A stretch of DNA of 64,000 nt from Anaerolineae bacterium (lineage in GTDB: Bacteria > Chloroflexota > Anaerolineae > Promineifilales > Promineifilaceae), in the NCBI GenBank assembly GCA_023384415.1, contig JAHDWJ010000023.1:31683-95682 (forward strand), read 5' to 3'. This document shows, in pieces, positions 1 to 8,214 of the stretch. Within the stretch, counting starts at the first letter, position 1, and every line of letters starts with the position of its first letter. Made by a program: the position numbers and the translations under genes. Below the pieces are notes generated by a model. It was given only the letters and a program-made list of their open reading frames with translations, was not told the origin of the DNA and did no database searches.

Positions 1-92
1 GGTAAGGATGACGGCGGTTAGCTGGTAGGGCATGGGGGTGAGGAATGGGTATATTCGTGTATTGGTTTATGGGGGTTGGGGGAGAGTCAACT

Positions 93-1001
93 TTACCTTT
101 CCCAGGACGCGGCCGCCAATTCGTAGGCTTCCTTAAGTGAAGGATCAGGGGCCGCGGCCGCATATCGGCGCAGCCCCAAAACGGCCAATTTCATTGCCAG
201 GCGACGCTTCAGAGGGCCATAATGTTTACGGTATAACTGTGCCCGGCTGCCCCACAGGTTTATAACCGAACGGGCGGGAATTTGCTTGGTACTTTCACCG
301 CCAAAATGAACGACTTCGGCGGCCGGCACGGTATAGATAGTCCAGCCAGCTTCCCGAATTCGCCAACTCCAATCTATCTCTTCACAATACATGTGAAACG
401 CCTCATCAAACCCCCCGGTAGATTCAGCGACGTTCTGGCGCACCATCATGGTGGCCCCCAGAGTATGATCCACCGGAAATGGCTTGTTATCTGGGCGATA
501 ATAATGGCGGGGGTACCGACCATTCCAACGGCTTTCGTAAAAGCGGGCAGGTAAGGGAAGCAGATCAAACAAAAGTTGACGCAAACCAGGAAAAGCAAAC
601 GCACTATGTTGAAAACGGCCATCCCCATAAACCAACCGCGCCCCGGCTACCCCCACATCCGGGCGGCTGTCCATGAAGCGGAGCATCTCCTTCATAGCCC
701 CAGGGCGCACCAGGGTATCCGGGTTGAGGAGAAAATAGTAACGGGGGGATTCGGCTGCGGCCGCTTTCATGCCCTGATTATTCGCCGCTCCAAACCCCCT
801 ATTTTCTGTGTTGAGAATGACCCTCACCTGGGGGAATAATGTCTTTAACAGCGACAACGTCCCATCGGTTGAGCCATTATCAACCACCCAGACCGCCCCA
901 GTAATACCAGACCGGTGCAGCTCCGCATACACCGATGTCAGGCAATCGCGCAGGTAATCCCGCACATTCCAACTAACAATAACAATAGCCAGGTCTAACA
1001 T
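93..1001 (-). CDS. GT2 family glycosyltransferase (rhamnosyltransferase-like)
   Basis: A cytoplasmic or membrane-associated inverting GT-A enzyme that probably moves a sugar from a nucleotide or lipid donor onto a surface polysaccharide; the substrate cannot be read from sequence. The protein opens with the family beta strand (LAIVIVSWN). It then has the donor-binding VVDNGSTDGT near residue 40, NPDT near 92 as the DXD-like site, and EEIDWSWRIREAGW near 212, as in WbbL-type enzymes. I place the start at the second Met (1001), because that gives the family N-terminus; a Met at 1028 is also open. It closely resembles the glycosyltransferase at 16500 in motif layout. Two GCGGCCGC sites encode its C-terminus. 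Function class is sure, substrate is not. Confidence 0.9.
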   Translation of the reverse strand: MLDLAIVIVSWNVRDYLRDCLTSVYAELHRSGITGAVWVVDNGSTDGTLSLLKTLFPQVRVILNTENRGFGAANNQGMKAAAAESPRYYFLLNPDTLVRPGAMKEMLRFMDSRPDVGVAGARLVYGDGRFQHSAFAFPGLRQLLFDLLPLPARFYESRWNGRYPRHYYRPDNKPFPVDHTLGATMMVRQNVAESTGGFDEAFHMYCEEIDWSWRIREAGWTIYTVPAAEVVHFGGESTKQIPARSVINLWGSRAQLYRKHYGPLKRRLAMKLAVLGLRRYAAAAPDPSLKEAYELAAASWER

Positions 1002-1276
1002 AGGCAAAATAAGCTCAAAGGCAGCCATTTACGATTTTAGATTTACGATTCAGCACGATTTACATGGACATTAAGGAAATAGATCGGTAATAGAACAACG
1101 GACCAGCAGAATTTACGGATTGATTTAACCAGTGAACCCTATCCGTAAATCCTGAAAATTCACGTTCAATACCTACCGCAACCACCTGACAAACATTACC
1201 GATTTATTTTGCGAACCTTCATCAAAATCGTTTTACAAAAACCACCCCCATTCCCCACTCTCTCAATCTCCAATCC
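1002..1276. repeat. Intergenic spacer with TTTACGA-type short repeats
   Basis: No gene seen. The left part (1029-1065) repeats TTTACGATT and TTTAGATTTACGATT with small variations. The same unit recurs in spacers at about 56518-56566 and 59133-59155. The right part, near 1250-1280, runs into TCTCAATCTCCAATCCC-like units of another recurrent family. Confidence 0.6.
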
Positions 1277-2488
1277 CTACTCCCCCAAAATCTCATCCCC
1301 TCTTCCCAATGTCGCCATCATCTCTCGATAAGAATCATAAAAGCTGTCAGCGACAGGGGCTAACCCTTCCAGGTTAAGAAAATCGGCTGAACAGATAGAT
1401 TCAATACACACCGATTGGCTGGTGAACGCCATCATCGCCACGGCCACCTCATGGGCAATATTAAACGGCAAAGCTGGGCCATACACCACCGCATCAAAAG
1501 GAATCGGGGGGGTCAGAGCCAGGATACGGGTCTCTACAAAAATGCCTGGTATAGTGTCTAACAAGGCTGCACGAGCCTCACGCAAACGATACCCCCCCTG
1601 GTTAACATCCCCATTCACAATCACATATCCAATGCCACTGCGAACCGGTACCGCAAAAGTGGGCCGCCATAACTCCGGATCATCTACCCCATATTGCCAT
1701 GGGCGGTCATTGTAAGGCAGGATGGGGGGCACATAGGTAGCGGCCGCCATCGTCACTTCCCGGTTATAAACAGCGGCCATCGCCCGGCTTTCACTGGCAT
1801 AATCGGTAATCTCACCGGGGGTCAACCCCATTTGTTGGAACATGGCAGCAAAAAAGAGATACCCAGGATATGATTGCTCGCCGGGGATACCCCAGGTTTG
1901 TCCGGCAATATCTTCCAGAGTCAGAATGGGAGTCTCGTTGCGGACGACCATCATGCCAGCATTCCAGGTGACACCCAGGCGGACATACGCCTGCCCCACC
2001 TGTGCCCCACATCGTTCATGGGCTAAGACGTACACCTCTGGGGGCAAAAAGGTTATGGTTCGATCTGCTTCTGTACAGAGTGTCTCCAGCAAGGCCGTAA
2101 AGGTAGTCGGCATCACCGACTCAAATGTAAAGCCAGTGACCTCGCGCAAAGCGTCCAGAAATGGCTGCTGACGGGCCTCGATAACCGGGCCAGGCACCGT
2201 CGGGGGAAAGAGCAAGTAAATGGGGTAATCTGGAGAACCGGGGATAGGTTTCGCGGGAGGGGTAGGCGAAGCAGCCGGGACATTAGGCTCAACCACCGGG
2301 CTGTTTATGGCAATACCCATCACACGGGTCACTTCAACAGTAACTGGTACGGTAACAGGTACGGTCACTTGCACTGTTTCGGGATCGCTCTGGCAGCCAA
2401 ATAAAAGAATAACCAGGGCAAGCAAAAGGAAACCCCTTACCAATAAGGGGGATGATCTACGGTTTGGTGGCGGAGCAGTTACGGTCAT
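1277..2488 (-). CDS. PhnD-like periplasmic substrate-binding lipoprotein
   Basis: Probable solute-binding lipoprotein of the phosphate/phosphonate (PhnD/TupA-like) class, held on the outer face of the membrane. A signal peptide (residues 15-31) ends in a lipobox LFGC with Cys32 as the lipidated residue. It is followed by a TVPVTVPVTVEVTRV linker that is frequent in Chloroflexota lipoproteins, then by the binding domain from about residue 85. The segment ITFLPPEVYVLAHERCG and the later WGIPGEQSYPGYLFFAAMF match the two-lobed PhnD fold. No permease or ATPase is adjacent, so it may serve a distant transporter or act as a sensor. The ligand is unknown. The 3' end abuts short spacer repeats. Confidence 0.7.
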   Translation of the reverse strand: MTVTAPPPNRRSSPLLVRGFLLLALVILLFGCQSDPETVQVTVPVTVPVTVEVTRVMGIAINSPVVEPNVPAASPTPPAKPIPGSPDYPIYLLFPPTVPGPVIEARQQPFLDALREVTGFTFESVMPTTFTALLETLCTEADRTITFLPPEVYVLAHERCGAQVGQAYVRLGVTWNAGMMVVRNETPILTLEDIAGQTWGIPGEQSYPGYLFFAAMFQQMGLTPGEITDYASESRAMAAVYNREVTMAAATYVPPILPYNDRPWQYGVDDPELWRPTFAVPVRSGIGYVIVNGDVNQGGYRLREARAALLDTIPGIFVETRILALTPPIPFDAVVYGPALPFNIAHEVAVAMMAFTSQSVCIESICSADFLNLEGLAPVADSFYDSYREMMATLGRGDEILGE

Positions 2489-2638
2489 AATGAACCATTA
2501 TTTTACCTGGGGTTATCTGATTCGTTTATTTCTGGCCTGGGGTGTTAATTTTGGCCTCATAGTCAAAGACCAATGAAAGATAATGAAGAGGGATGCCTGG
2601 TTCTCCGTCCTCGGTCTTTGGTCATCAGTTATCTGTCT

Positions 2639-3973
2639 TTAGGGGGCAGAAGGGATTTCTCGCGGGGGGCAGGTGGTGAAATTGCCAGCATCCGGCAAAT
2701 CCAGAATGATGGCCTGAGGATCTACCCGGTTATTAAATTGGGAAATCTCCACATCTTCATGAATTAATCCCCCCCACACTGGCTGTGGGTTACGAACACC
2801 AAGAGCATTGACAATCCGAATCCCCCCGGTAATCACTGCTCGCTGCTCTGGCATAAGGTAGTAATGACCATCAATCAACGTCAGCTCCTCTGGGCTGCCA
2901 ATAGCCCAGCGATACGGGTAGTTGAATATCTCGTTTTCGTAACCGATGGCAAAACGCCAGGCTCCAGATTCGGTGTGCCACCCCAGGGTGTTGTAATTCC
3001 AATCAGAATCATAGATCGTGCCAGGGTAAGGGCCGGTGGTACGGATGGGGGTGGTGCCATAATTGCGGACAGTGGCGGTGAAGTAGAGGGTGTCACATAA
3101 GGCTACAGCGGTCATGTTAAACTCAATAGTGCGGCCGGCCAGGGGGGAGATAATATCGGCACGAGGCACCCCCCCATATTGGATGGTCAACATCTGCTGC
3201 ACCTGAATTTTTTGCCCCTCGGCATCTTCGGCATAAGCAATGATAGGGTAAGTACCATCCGGCGGGGGGGTGGCTTTCTTATCCACTCCCCCTTCGTAAT
3301 CAAATTCGTGGCGGCCGGGCATGTTGGGAGGGATGCCGCGCTCTTTTTCGGCGATGGGATATTGCACCCCATCTGGCCCTAAGAGGTAAACCCGCAGGGT
3401 AGTTACCTCTTTCATCAACTCAAAGGCAGCTAAAACCCGATCATCAATGCCATCCTGGTTGGGGGTGAAGGTGGTTTTGTCCAGGGTGAAGTTACGCATT
3501 TCGGGTAAGGCGGTGTCGGCTTCCGCAATGATGAGGGTGCCGTGGGTGGCTTCGGTGTTACCCGCACTATCGGTAGCTTCGATTGTCCAGGTGTAGGTGC
3601 CATTTTGCAGCAGGCGGGCCAGAATGTCTCCCTGGATGGTTTCGCCAGGAAGCCGGTAGCCGTTTACGATGCCACTAAATTGGACAGCGTAAACGCCTTT
3701 AGAGCGCGGCCGCGCCTTGCGGAAGTAGAACCGTTCCCCAGCCTCATTAGTGAAATAAATTGAGACATCCGCATTGCGGGCAATTTCATATTGAATGGTG
3801 GTGATGTCATTACGCCCGTCGGCATTGGGGGTAATGTGTTCATCAGCTACGGAGACATTACGGAGCAGGGAGCTATCTCCCTGAATGGCATACGTGGTAG
3901 CCCACACTGCGGTTATGATGACCGCCAGGGCTACTAACAGGATAAGTAAGCGGGATTGCAAATTTTCCATCAT
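2639..3973 (-). CDS. Membrane-anchored protein with FlgD-like Ig domains
   Basis: An extracytoplasmic protein of unknown role. One membrane helix at residues 8-27 acts as signal anchor. It is followed by two copies of the FlgD-like/gliding-associated Ig module, each starting with a T-P-N-x-D-G motif (ITPNADGRND near 47, FTPNQDGIDD near 166) and ending in a DGTY or NGTYTW strand. The last 170 residues, rich in Gly, Tyr and Trp, form a further beta domain with no family I recognise. Such modules usually mediate surface display or protein contacts. It is separated from the PhnD-like gene by about 150 bp and shares its strand. The gene has a single GCGGCCGC. Confidence 0.65.
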   Translation of the reverse strand: MMENLQSRLLILLVALAVIITAVWATTYAIQGDSSLLRNVSVADEHITPNADGRNDITTIQYEIARNADVSIYFTNEAGERFYFRKARPRSKGVYAVQFSGIVNGYRLPGETIQGDILARLLQNGTYTWTIEATDSAGNTEATHGTLIIAEADTALPEMRNFTLDKTTFTPNQDGIDDRVLAAFELMKEVTTLRVYLLGPDGVQYPIAEKERGIPPNMPGRHEFDYEGGVDKKATPPPDGTYPIIAYAEDAEGQKIQVQQMLTIQYGGVPRADIISPLAGRTIEFNMTAVALCDTLYFTATVRNYGTTPIRTTGPYPGTIYDSDWNYNTLGWHTESGAWRFAIGYENEIFNYPYRWAIGSPEELTLIDGHYYLMPEQRAVITGGIRIVNALGVRNPQPVWGGLIHEDVEISQFNNRVDPQAIILDLPDAGNFTTCPPREIPSAP

Positions 3974-4161
3974 GGGGCAAGTGTATCAAACTGCCGCAGC
4001 ACAGGCGAGAGACGAAAAAGGTACGGTTTCCCTCTGTTGCTCTGGCTCTGGGGGGATGTTAATATTGGGCGAGTAGAGAGTTTGTGAGTTTGCGCGTGGG
4101 TGGGTGATTCAGTCCTCGGCCTGCGCGCCTCAACTTTCAGTCCTGTTTCTTAAGGAGTTTT

Positions 4162-4842
4162 ATGGAAAATTACGGCAAAGATAAACAGTGGCCGTTTGCA
4201 GAAGGGGGGGAAAGCACCCTGGCATTAATGACGGGGATATGGGCGGCCGCGGCCGCACTTCGTTTTCTCCGCCAAAATCCTCTCACCACCCTGCTGTTCT
4301 GGCTCATTACCCCGTTGTGGCTGCTCATCCTCTGGTTCTTCCGCGATCCAAACCGGGATACCCTGGTTGAAGATGGGCTGGTTGTCAGCCCTGGGGATGG
4401 AGAATTGGTCGAGATTATCCGCGAGCCGGAGAAACGGTATCTCAACGATGATACCATCCGTCTCAGCATCTTCTTATCCATTGTAGATGTACATGTGCAG
4501 CGTGTACCGATTAGCGGCCGCGTCACTTTAGTAGAACATCGTCCGGGTCAATTTTTACAGGCCTTCCGCCCCGAAGCCTCTGAGGTCAACGAATATATCG
4601 CCATGATCACTGAATCAGCCTATGGGCGGGTTCTAACCAAACAGATCGCTGGCATTTTAGCCCGTCGGTGTGTCAACCATGCCCAGGTGGGAGATTGGCT
4701 CACTACCGGGCAGCGATTTGGTTTGATCAAATTCAGCTCCCGTGTAGATTTATTCCTGCCACCTGATGCCGAACTTCTTGTTCGTGTAGGGGATAAAGTT
4801 TACGGGGGTCTGACTCCCATTGCCCGATTAAGAAACCAGTGA
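4162..4842 (+). CDS. psd: Phosphatidylserine decarboxylase (short, archaeal-like type)
   Basis: Converts phosphatidylserine to phosphatidylethanolamine at the membrane. The 226-residue length, two N-terminal hydrophobic segments (residues 20-60) and motifs FFRDPNR, VVSPGDGELVEI and FLSIVDVHVQRVPISG fit the short Psd family. The family self-cleaves at a Gly-Ser pair to form the pyruvoyl cofactor. Here that site reads KFSSRVDLFLP near residue 193, so the Gly is replaced by Ser while the pyruvoyl-forming Ser remains. A strong ribosome site, TAAGGAG, precedes the ATG. It is the first gene of an apparent operon with pssA, which makes its substrate, and a lysophospholipid acyltransferase. Confidence 0.88.
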   Translation: MENYGKDKQWPFAEGGESTLALMTGIWAAAAALRFLRQNPLTTLLFWLITPLWLLILWFFRDPNRDTLVEDGLVVSPGDGELVEIIREPEKRYLNDDTIRLSIFLSIVDVHVQRVPISGRVTLVEHRPGQFLQAFRPEASEVNEYIAMITESAYGRVLTKQIAGILARRCVNHAQVGDWLTTGQRFGLIKFSSRVDLFLPPDAELLVRVGDKVYGGLTPIARLRNQ

Positions 4843-4859
4843 ATAGGAAGAGGTACGCC

Positions 4860-5570
4860 ATGAACAGCAAATATCGCTATCTGGTTCCCAATGGAATCAC
4901 TTTTTTATCTCTCATTTGTGGCATCGTGGCTATCCTATCAGCAGCCACAGAGCGGATTGCCTTGGGAGGGGCGTTAATCCTGGCTAGTTATGTGTTGGAT
5001 TTCTTTGATGGCACAACAGCCCGAAAACTTAATGCTCGCTCCGAGTTTGGCCTGCAATTAGATTCATTGGTAGATATGGTAAGTTTGGGAGCAGCCCCGG
5101 CGGTTCTGGCTTTCTTTCACTTGCGGGTGCAGGGAGATGTAGCTGAATCGCTTATCTGGGTGTGTGCTGTCATGGTGCCGCTGGCAGGGGCTTTCCGGCT
5201 GGCCCGCTTTAATCTCTTGCCGATGAAGGTTGGTCAGACAGATTCTATTGGGTTGACTATTTCGACGGCAGGGGCGTTGTTGGTATTGGCAATTATGACT
5301 GATTTAAGCGGCCGCATCGCTATCGCCAACTTTTGGTTCATTCCCCTCATGGTGCTGCTCAGCCTACTCATGGTCAGCACCATCACCTTCCCATCGGTCA
5401 AATGGATTTTCAGTCGCCGTAAAGTCAACATATGCCTGATCATCCTGACCGGCATTGGTATCTGGCAGTTGAGCTTTATTCCTACCTGGTATCTCCTCAC
5501 TAATGGGTATGTAGGTATCTCCCTGGCTCGTGCTGGTTACCGTACCGTCATCAGTCAACAATCATTATGA
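4860..5570 (+). CDS. pssA: CDP-diacylglycerol--serine O-phosphatidyltransferase
   Basis: Makes phosphatidylserine from CDP-diacylglycerol and serine in the membrane. The CDP-alcohol phosphatidyltransferase signature is complete: DFFDGTTAR, then the spaced Gly, Asp and Asp of FGLQLDSLVD (about residues 46-71). Six or so hydrophobic helices follow. I prefer the ATG at 4860, with GGAAGAGG just upstream, over a GTG at 4839 that would overlap psd. The 3' end overlaps the next gene by ATGA, implying translational coupling. Psd directly upstream uses its product, so the pair makes phosphatidylethanolamine. Confidence 0.92.
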   Translation: MNSKYRYLVPNGITFLSLICGIVAILSAATERIALGGALILASYVLDFFDGTTARKLNARSEFGLQLDSLVDMVSLGAAPAVLAFFHLRVQGDVAESLIWVCAVMVPLAGAFRLARFNLLPMKVGQTDSIGLTISTAGALLVLAIMTDLSGRIAIANFWFIPLMVLLSLLMVSTITFPSVKWIFSRRKVNICLIILTGIGIWQLSFIPTWYLLTNGYVGISLARAGYRTVISQQSL

Positions 5571-6247
5571 GCAATTTTCACACCCGCTGGCTCCGTTTTC
5601 AAGGTTATGCCTTGTTTCGTTATTTCCGGCTGGTGACACGCACCGCCCGTTTCCAGGTAGAGGGATGGGCCAATGCCGAAAAAGCCAAAACCAGCGGGCG
5701 GCCGCGTATTTGGACAAGCTGGCATGGCCTGGGTATGACCTTTATGAACTTTGGCGACCGTTTTTTGGACGCTGACAATTTTGTTGCCATCATCGTAGGG
5801 GATGATCGCTCAAATGTATTGGATGAGTTGGGCAGCCGCCTGGGGGGACACCCGGTAGCCATAGATATGCAAGGAAATCCGGTAGCATCTGGCCGTTCTG
5901 TCCTAAAAGTCGTTAGAGCGTTAAAAGCGGGTCGGGAAACCGTGCTATTTCCTGATGGGCCTGATGGCCCAGCCTTTGTACCCAAAGCTGGAATTGCTTA
6001 CCTGGCCCGGAAAGCGGCCGCGGCCATCCTCCCTACCGCCGTTTGGACCAAATGGGGTGTTCATCTACCCCGCTGGGACCGCTACCTTGTCCCTATCCCG
6101 TTCGCTCGTCTGCATGTCACCATAGGCGAACCCCTCTTCATTGATGAAACCATGAGCGAAGCGGATGTATTAGACCGTGTGACGGCGGCCAATAACGCCA
6201 TTCGCACCCGCGCCCAACTAATGGCCGGAACCAAACCGTGGCCCTAA
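5567..6247 (+). CDS. Lysophospholipid acyltransferase family protein (DUF374)
   Basis: Probable membrane-associated acyltransferase of the DUF374 group. It carries the acceptor motif SWHGLGMTF (near residue 48) and the typical FPDGPDGPAFVPKAG stretch near 125, then IGEPLFI near 190. The family is related to PlsC and LpxL, but the acyl acceptor is not predictable. Start and pssA stop overlap as ATGA. Its place in the psd-pssA operon suggests phospholipid remodelling or lysophospholipid reacylation, which is an inference. Confidence 0.78.
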   Translation: MSNFHTRWLRFQGYALFRYFRLVTRTARFQVEGWANAEKAKTSGRPRIWTSWHGLGMTFMNFGDRFLDADNFVAIIVGDDRSNVLDELGSRLGGHPVAIDMQGNPVASGRSVLKVVRALKAGRETVLFPDGPDGPAFVPKAGIAYLARKAAAAILPTAVWTKWGVHLPRWDRYLVPIPFARLHVTIGEPLFIDETMSEADVLDRVTAANNAIRTRAQLMAGTKPWP

Positions 6248-6250
6248 TTT

Positions 6251-7294
6251 ATGAGTGAAACAGATAACCCTCTCAAGTCGCTGATTACTCAGTTTGCCCG
6301 GGATTTTGCCGCCTGGTCACTCAACAGGCCAATCCAAGCCGTGCAACCATTAAACGTCGAATTTCCTGCCACCCCTATCCAAAGCGATCTCCTCTTCCGT
6401 GTTTTGGATCAAGAAGGGCATGAGCTGCTACTACATTTTGAGCTGCAAGGTCGAAGCAGCCATAAACCAATGCCCTACCGGGAACTGGACTACTTAAGCC
6501 GAATCGCGTTTCGAGAAATTCCCTTACCTTTAGGGCCAGGCACCCCACGTTTGCATAGTGTTGTTCTTTATATCGGTGAGGGGGCCGGCCGGGGAGACAG
6601 CGGCCACTACACCATCTATGGCCCTGACGGGTCTGTCTCTCTGCAATGGCAATATCAACCCATCCGTTTGTGGGAAATAAAAGCCGAAAATCTGCTACAA
6701 TTAAAGCAACCGGCCTTAACAGCTTTGATTGGGCTGACCAAATTAGAGCAACCAAAGTACGAATTGCCACAGGCGCTAACCCAAATTCGCACGGTACCAG
6801 ACAGCAGCGAACGCCATCAGTTACTGGCAACTTTAGTGACTTTGTTACCCACAGAAGAGGTGACTAAAATGGTTGAACAATTATTAGAACAAACAGAAAC
6901 ATTGCTTATAGATACCCCATACCTGCGGCGTATGCGCCAACTTGGATTGCAGCAAGGCTTAGAGGAAGGCCGAGAAATAGGCCGAGAGGAAGGCCGAGAG
7001 GAAGGCCGAGAAATAGGCCGAGAAGAGGGCCGAGAAGAAGGCCGAGAAGAAGGGTTACAAAAAGGGCGGTTAGAAGGGTTACGGGAAGCTATTTTAGAAA
7101 TGACTGTGCGCAAATTTAATCCCCTGGCTATCGAATACAGGCAGTTACAGGCTAACCTGGAAAAAATTGACCAACCAGAAACCCTGCAAGAATTGTTGGT
7201 ATCCTTGCTGGATATGGCAGATATGGGCAGTTTTCTGGCTTTCACTCATTCATCCTGGCAAGCATTGAAAAATGCCCCAACTGAACCACGCTGA
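6251..7294 (+). CDS. Rpn-family PD-(D/E)XK nuclease with EGRE repeats
   Basis: A Rpn/YhgA-like protein; family members are DNA endonucleases that promote recombination and are often annotated as putative transposases. The N-terminal half has the nuclease core: LLFRVLDQEGHELLLHFELQG (near 48-68), where the FELQ element is the family E-x-Q motif, and a following RELDYLSRIA helix. Residues 237-265 are a coiled, charged EGRE/EGREIGRE repeat encoded by 12-bp tandem units, common in this family and prone to length change. It follows the phospholipid genes by 3 bp but is probably unrelated. There is no GCGGCCGC in the gene, which is unusual here and may mark late arrival. Confidence 0.8.
   Translation: MSETDNPLKSLITQFARDFAAWSLNRPIQAVQPLNVEFPATPIQSDLLFRVLDQEGHELLLHFELQGRSSHKPMPYRELDYLSRIAFREIPLPLGPGTPRLHSVVLYIGEGAGRGDSGHYTIYGPDGSVSLQWQYQPIRLWEIKAENLLQLKQPALTALIGLTKLEQPKYELPQALTQIRTVPDSSERHQLLATLVTLLPTEEVTKMVEQLLEQTETLLIDTPYLRRMRQLGLQQGLEEGREIGREEGREEGREIGREEGREEGREEGLQKGRLEGLREAILEMTVRKFNPLAIEYRQLQANLEKIDQPETLQELLVSLLDMADMGSFLAFTHSSWQALKNAPTEPR
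6961..7050 (+). repeat. 12-bp tandem repeat within the Rpn gene
   Basis: About seven in-frame units of the form GAAGGCCGAGAA, with variants, encode alternating EGRE and IGRE. Length is a multiple of three throughout, so slippage would change linker length without breaking the frame. Confidence 0.9.
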
Positions 7295-7300
7295 TATTCC

Positions 7301-8074
7301 TTATTTCCCCTGCCAGTTGGCCGGCCGCTTACTAATAAAAGCGTCCATTCCCTCTTTTTGATCCTCGGTGGCAAAAAGCATATAAAACAGCCGCCGCTCA
7401 TGGGCTAATCCGGCTTGTAAGAACATCTCATCGGCGGCATTGACTGCTTCTTTGCCCAGGCGCACCGCTACCGGCGCACGGTTGGCGATTTGCTGTGCCA
7501 GTTTAATCGCCTCTTCCAGATACACTTCTACCGGGTAAACATGGTTGACCAACCCATGATGGAGGGCTTCGGCGGCGGTGAGAAAACGGCCATTAAGGAC
7601 GATCTCCATGGCCAATGTTTTACCTACGGCGCGGGTCATGCGTTGAGTACCCCCGGCTCCAGGGATAACCCCTATATTAATTTCTGGCTGGCCGAATTGG
7701 GCCGTCTCGCTGGCAATAATCATATCGCAGGCCATGACCAGTTCACATCCCCCGCCCAGGGCAAAGCCGGAGACGGCCGCGATAATCGGCTTGTTGAGAC
7801 GGCGCAGGCGATCCCAATAATCTATGAATGGGTTGTCTAACATGGAGACGGGGGTGGCTCCGGCCATCTGTTTGATGTCGGCCCCAGCGGCAAAGGCGCG
7901 TTCATTGCCGGTGATGACCATACAGCCAATGGCCGGATCAGTGTCGAATTGGGTTAAGGCATCTATTAACTCGGCCATTAACTCCCGGTTAAGCGCGTTA
8001 AGGGCTTTGGGGCGATTTAATTGGGCGATGCCCACTTTCCCTTCGCTGCGGGTAAGAATGTGTTCGTAGGTCAT
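7301..8074 (-). CDS. Enoyl-CoA hydratase/isomerase (crotonase)
   Basis: Crotonase-fold acyl-CoA enzyme, probably hydrating 2-enoyl-CoA in beta-oxidation or a related pathway. It has the oxyanion-hole segment AFAAGADIKQM near residue 60, FALGGGCELVMACD near 102 with the first catalytic Glu, and QPEINIGVIPGAGGTQR near 129 with the second. At 257 residues it is the usual length. AAGGAGACC sits at good distance before the ATG. No other fatty-acid genes are adjacent, so the substrate chain is open. It converges with the Rpn gene, with 6 bp between stops. Confidence 0.92.
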   Translation of the reverse strand: MTYEHILTRSEGKVGIAQLNRPKALNALNRELMAELIDALTQFDTDPAIGCMVITGNERAFAAGADIKQMAGATPVSMLDNPFIDYWDRLRRLNKPIIAAVSGFALGGGCELVMACDMIIASETAQFGQPEINIGVIPGAGGTQRMTRAVGKTLAMEIVLNGRFLTAAEALHHGLVNHVYPVEVYLEEAIKLAQQIANRAPVAVRLGKEAVNAADEMFLQAGLAHERRLFYMLFATEDQKEGMDAFISKRPANWQGK

Positions 8075-8214
8075 ATAAAGGTCTCCTTAGTAAATCGAAC
8101 TTCCAGTTCGATGCGCGATTTGGAAAATCAGGCTACAAATTTTCATTCATCGTGCTGTGTCCCACCTATATTGGGCTCTTCTGAGTTGTCTAGGGAAGAA
8201 TTGTAAAGCATGAA

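Noticed and set aside
6251-7294. Transposase of an insertion sequence
   Set aside because: Rpn proteins are often labelled transposase, but no terminal inverted repeats or target duplication flank the gene.
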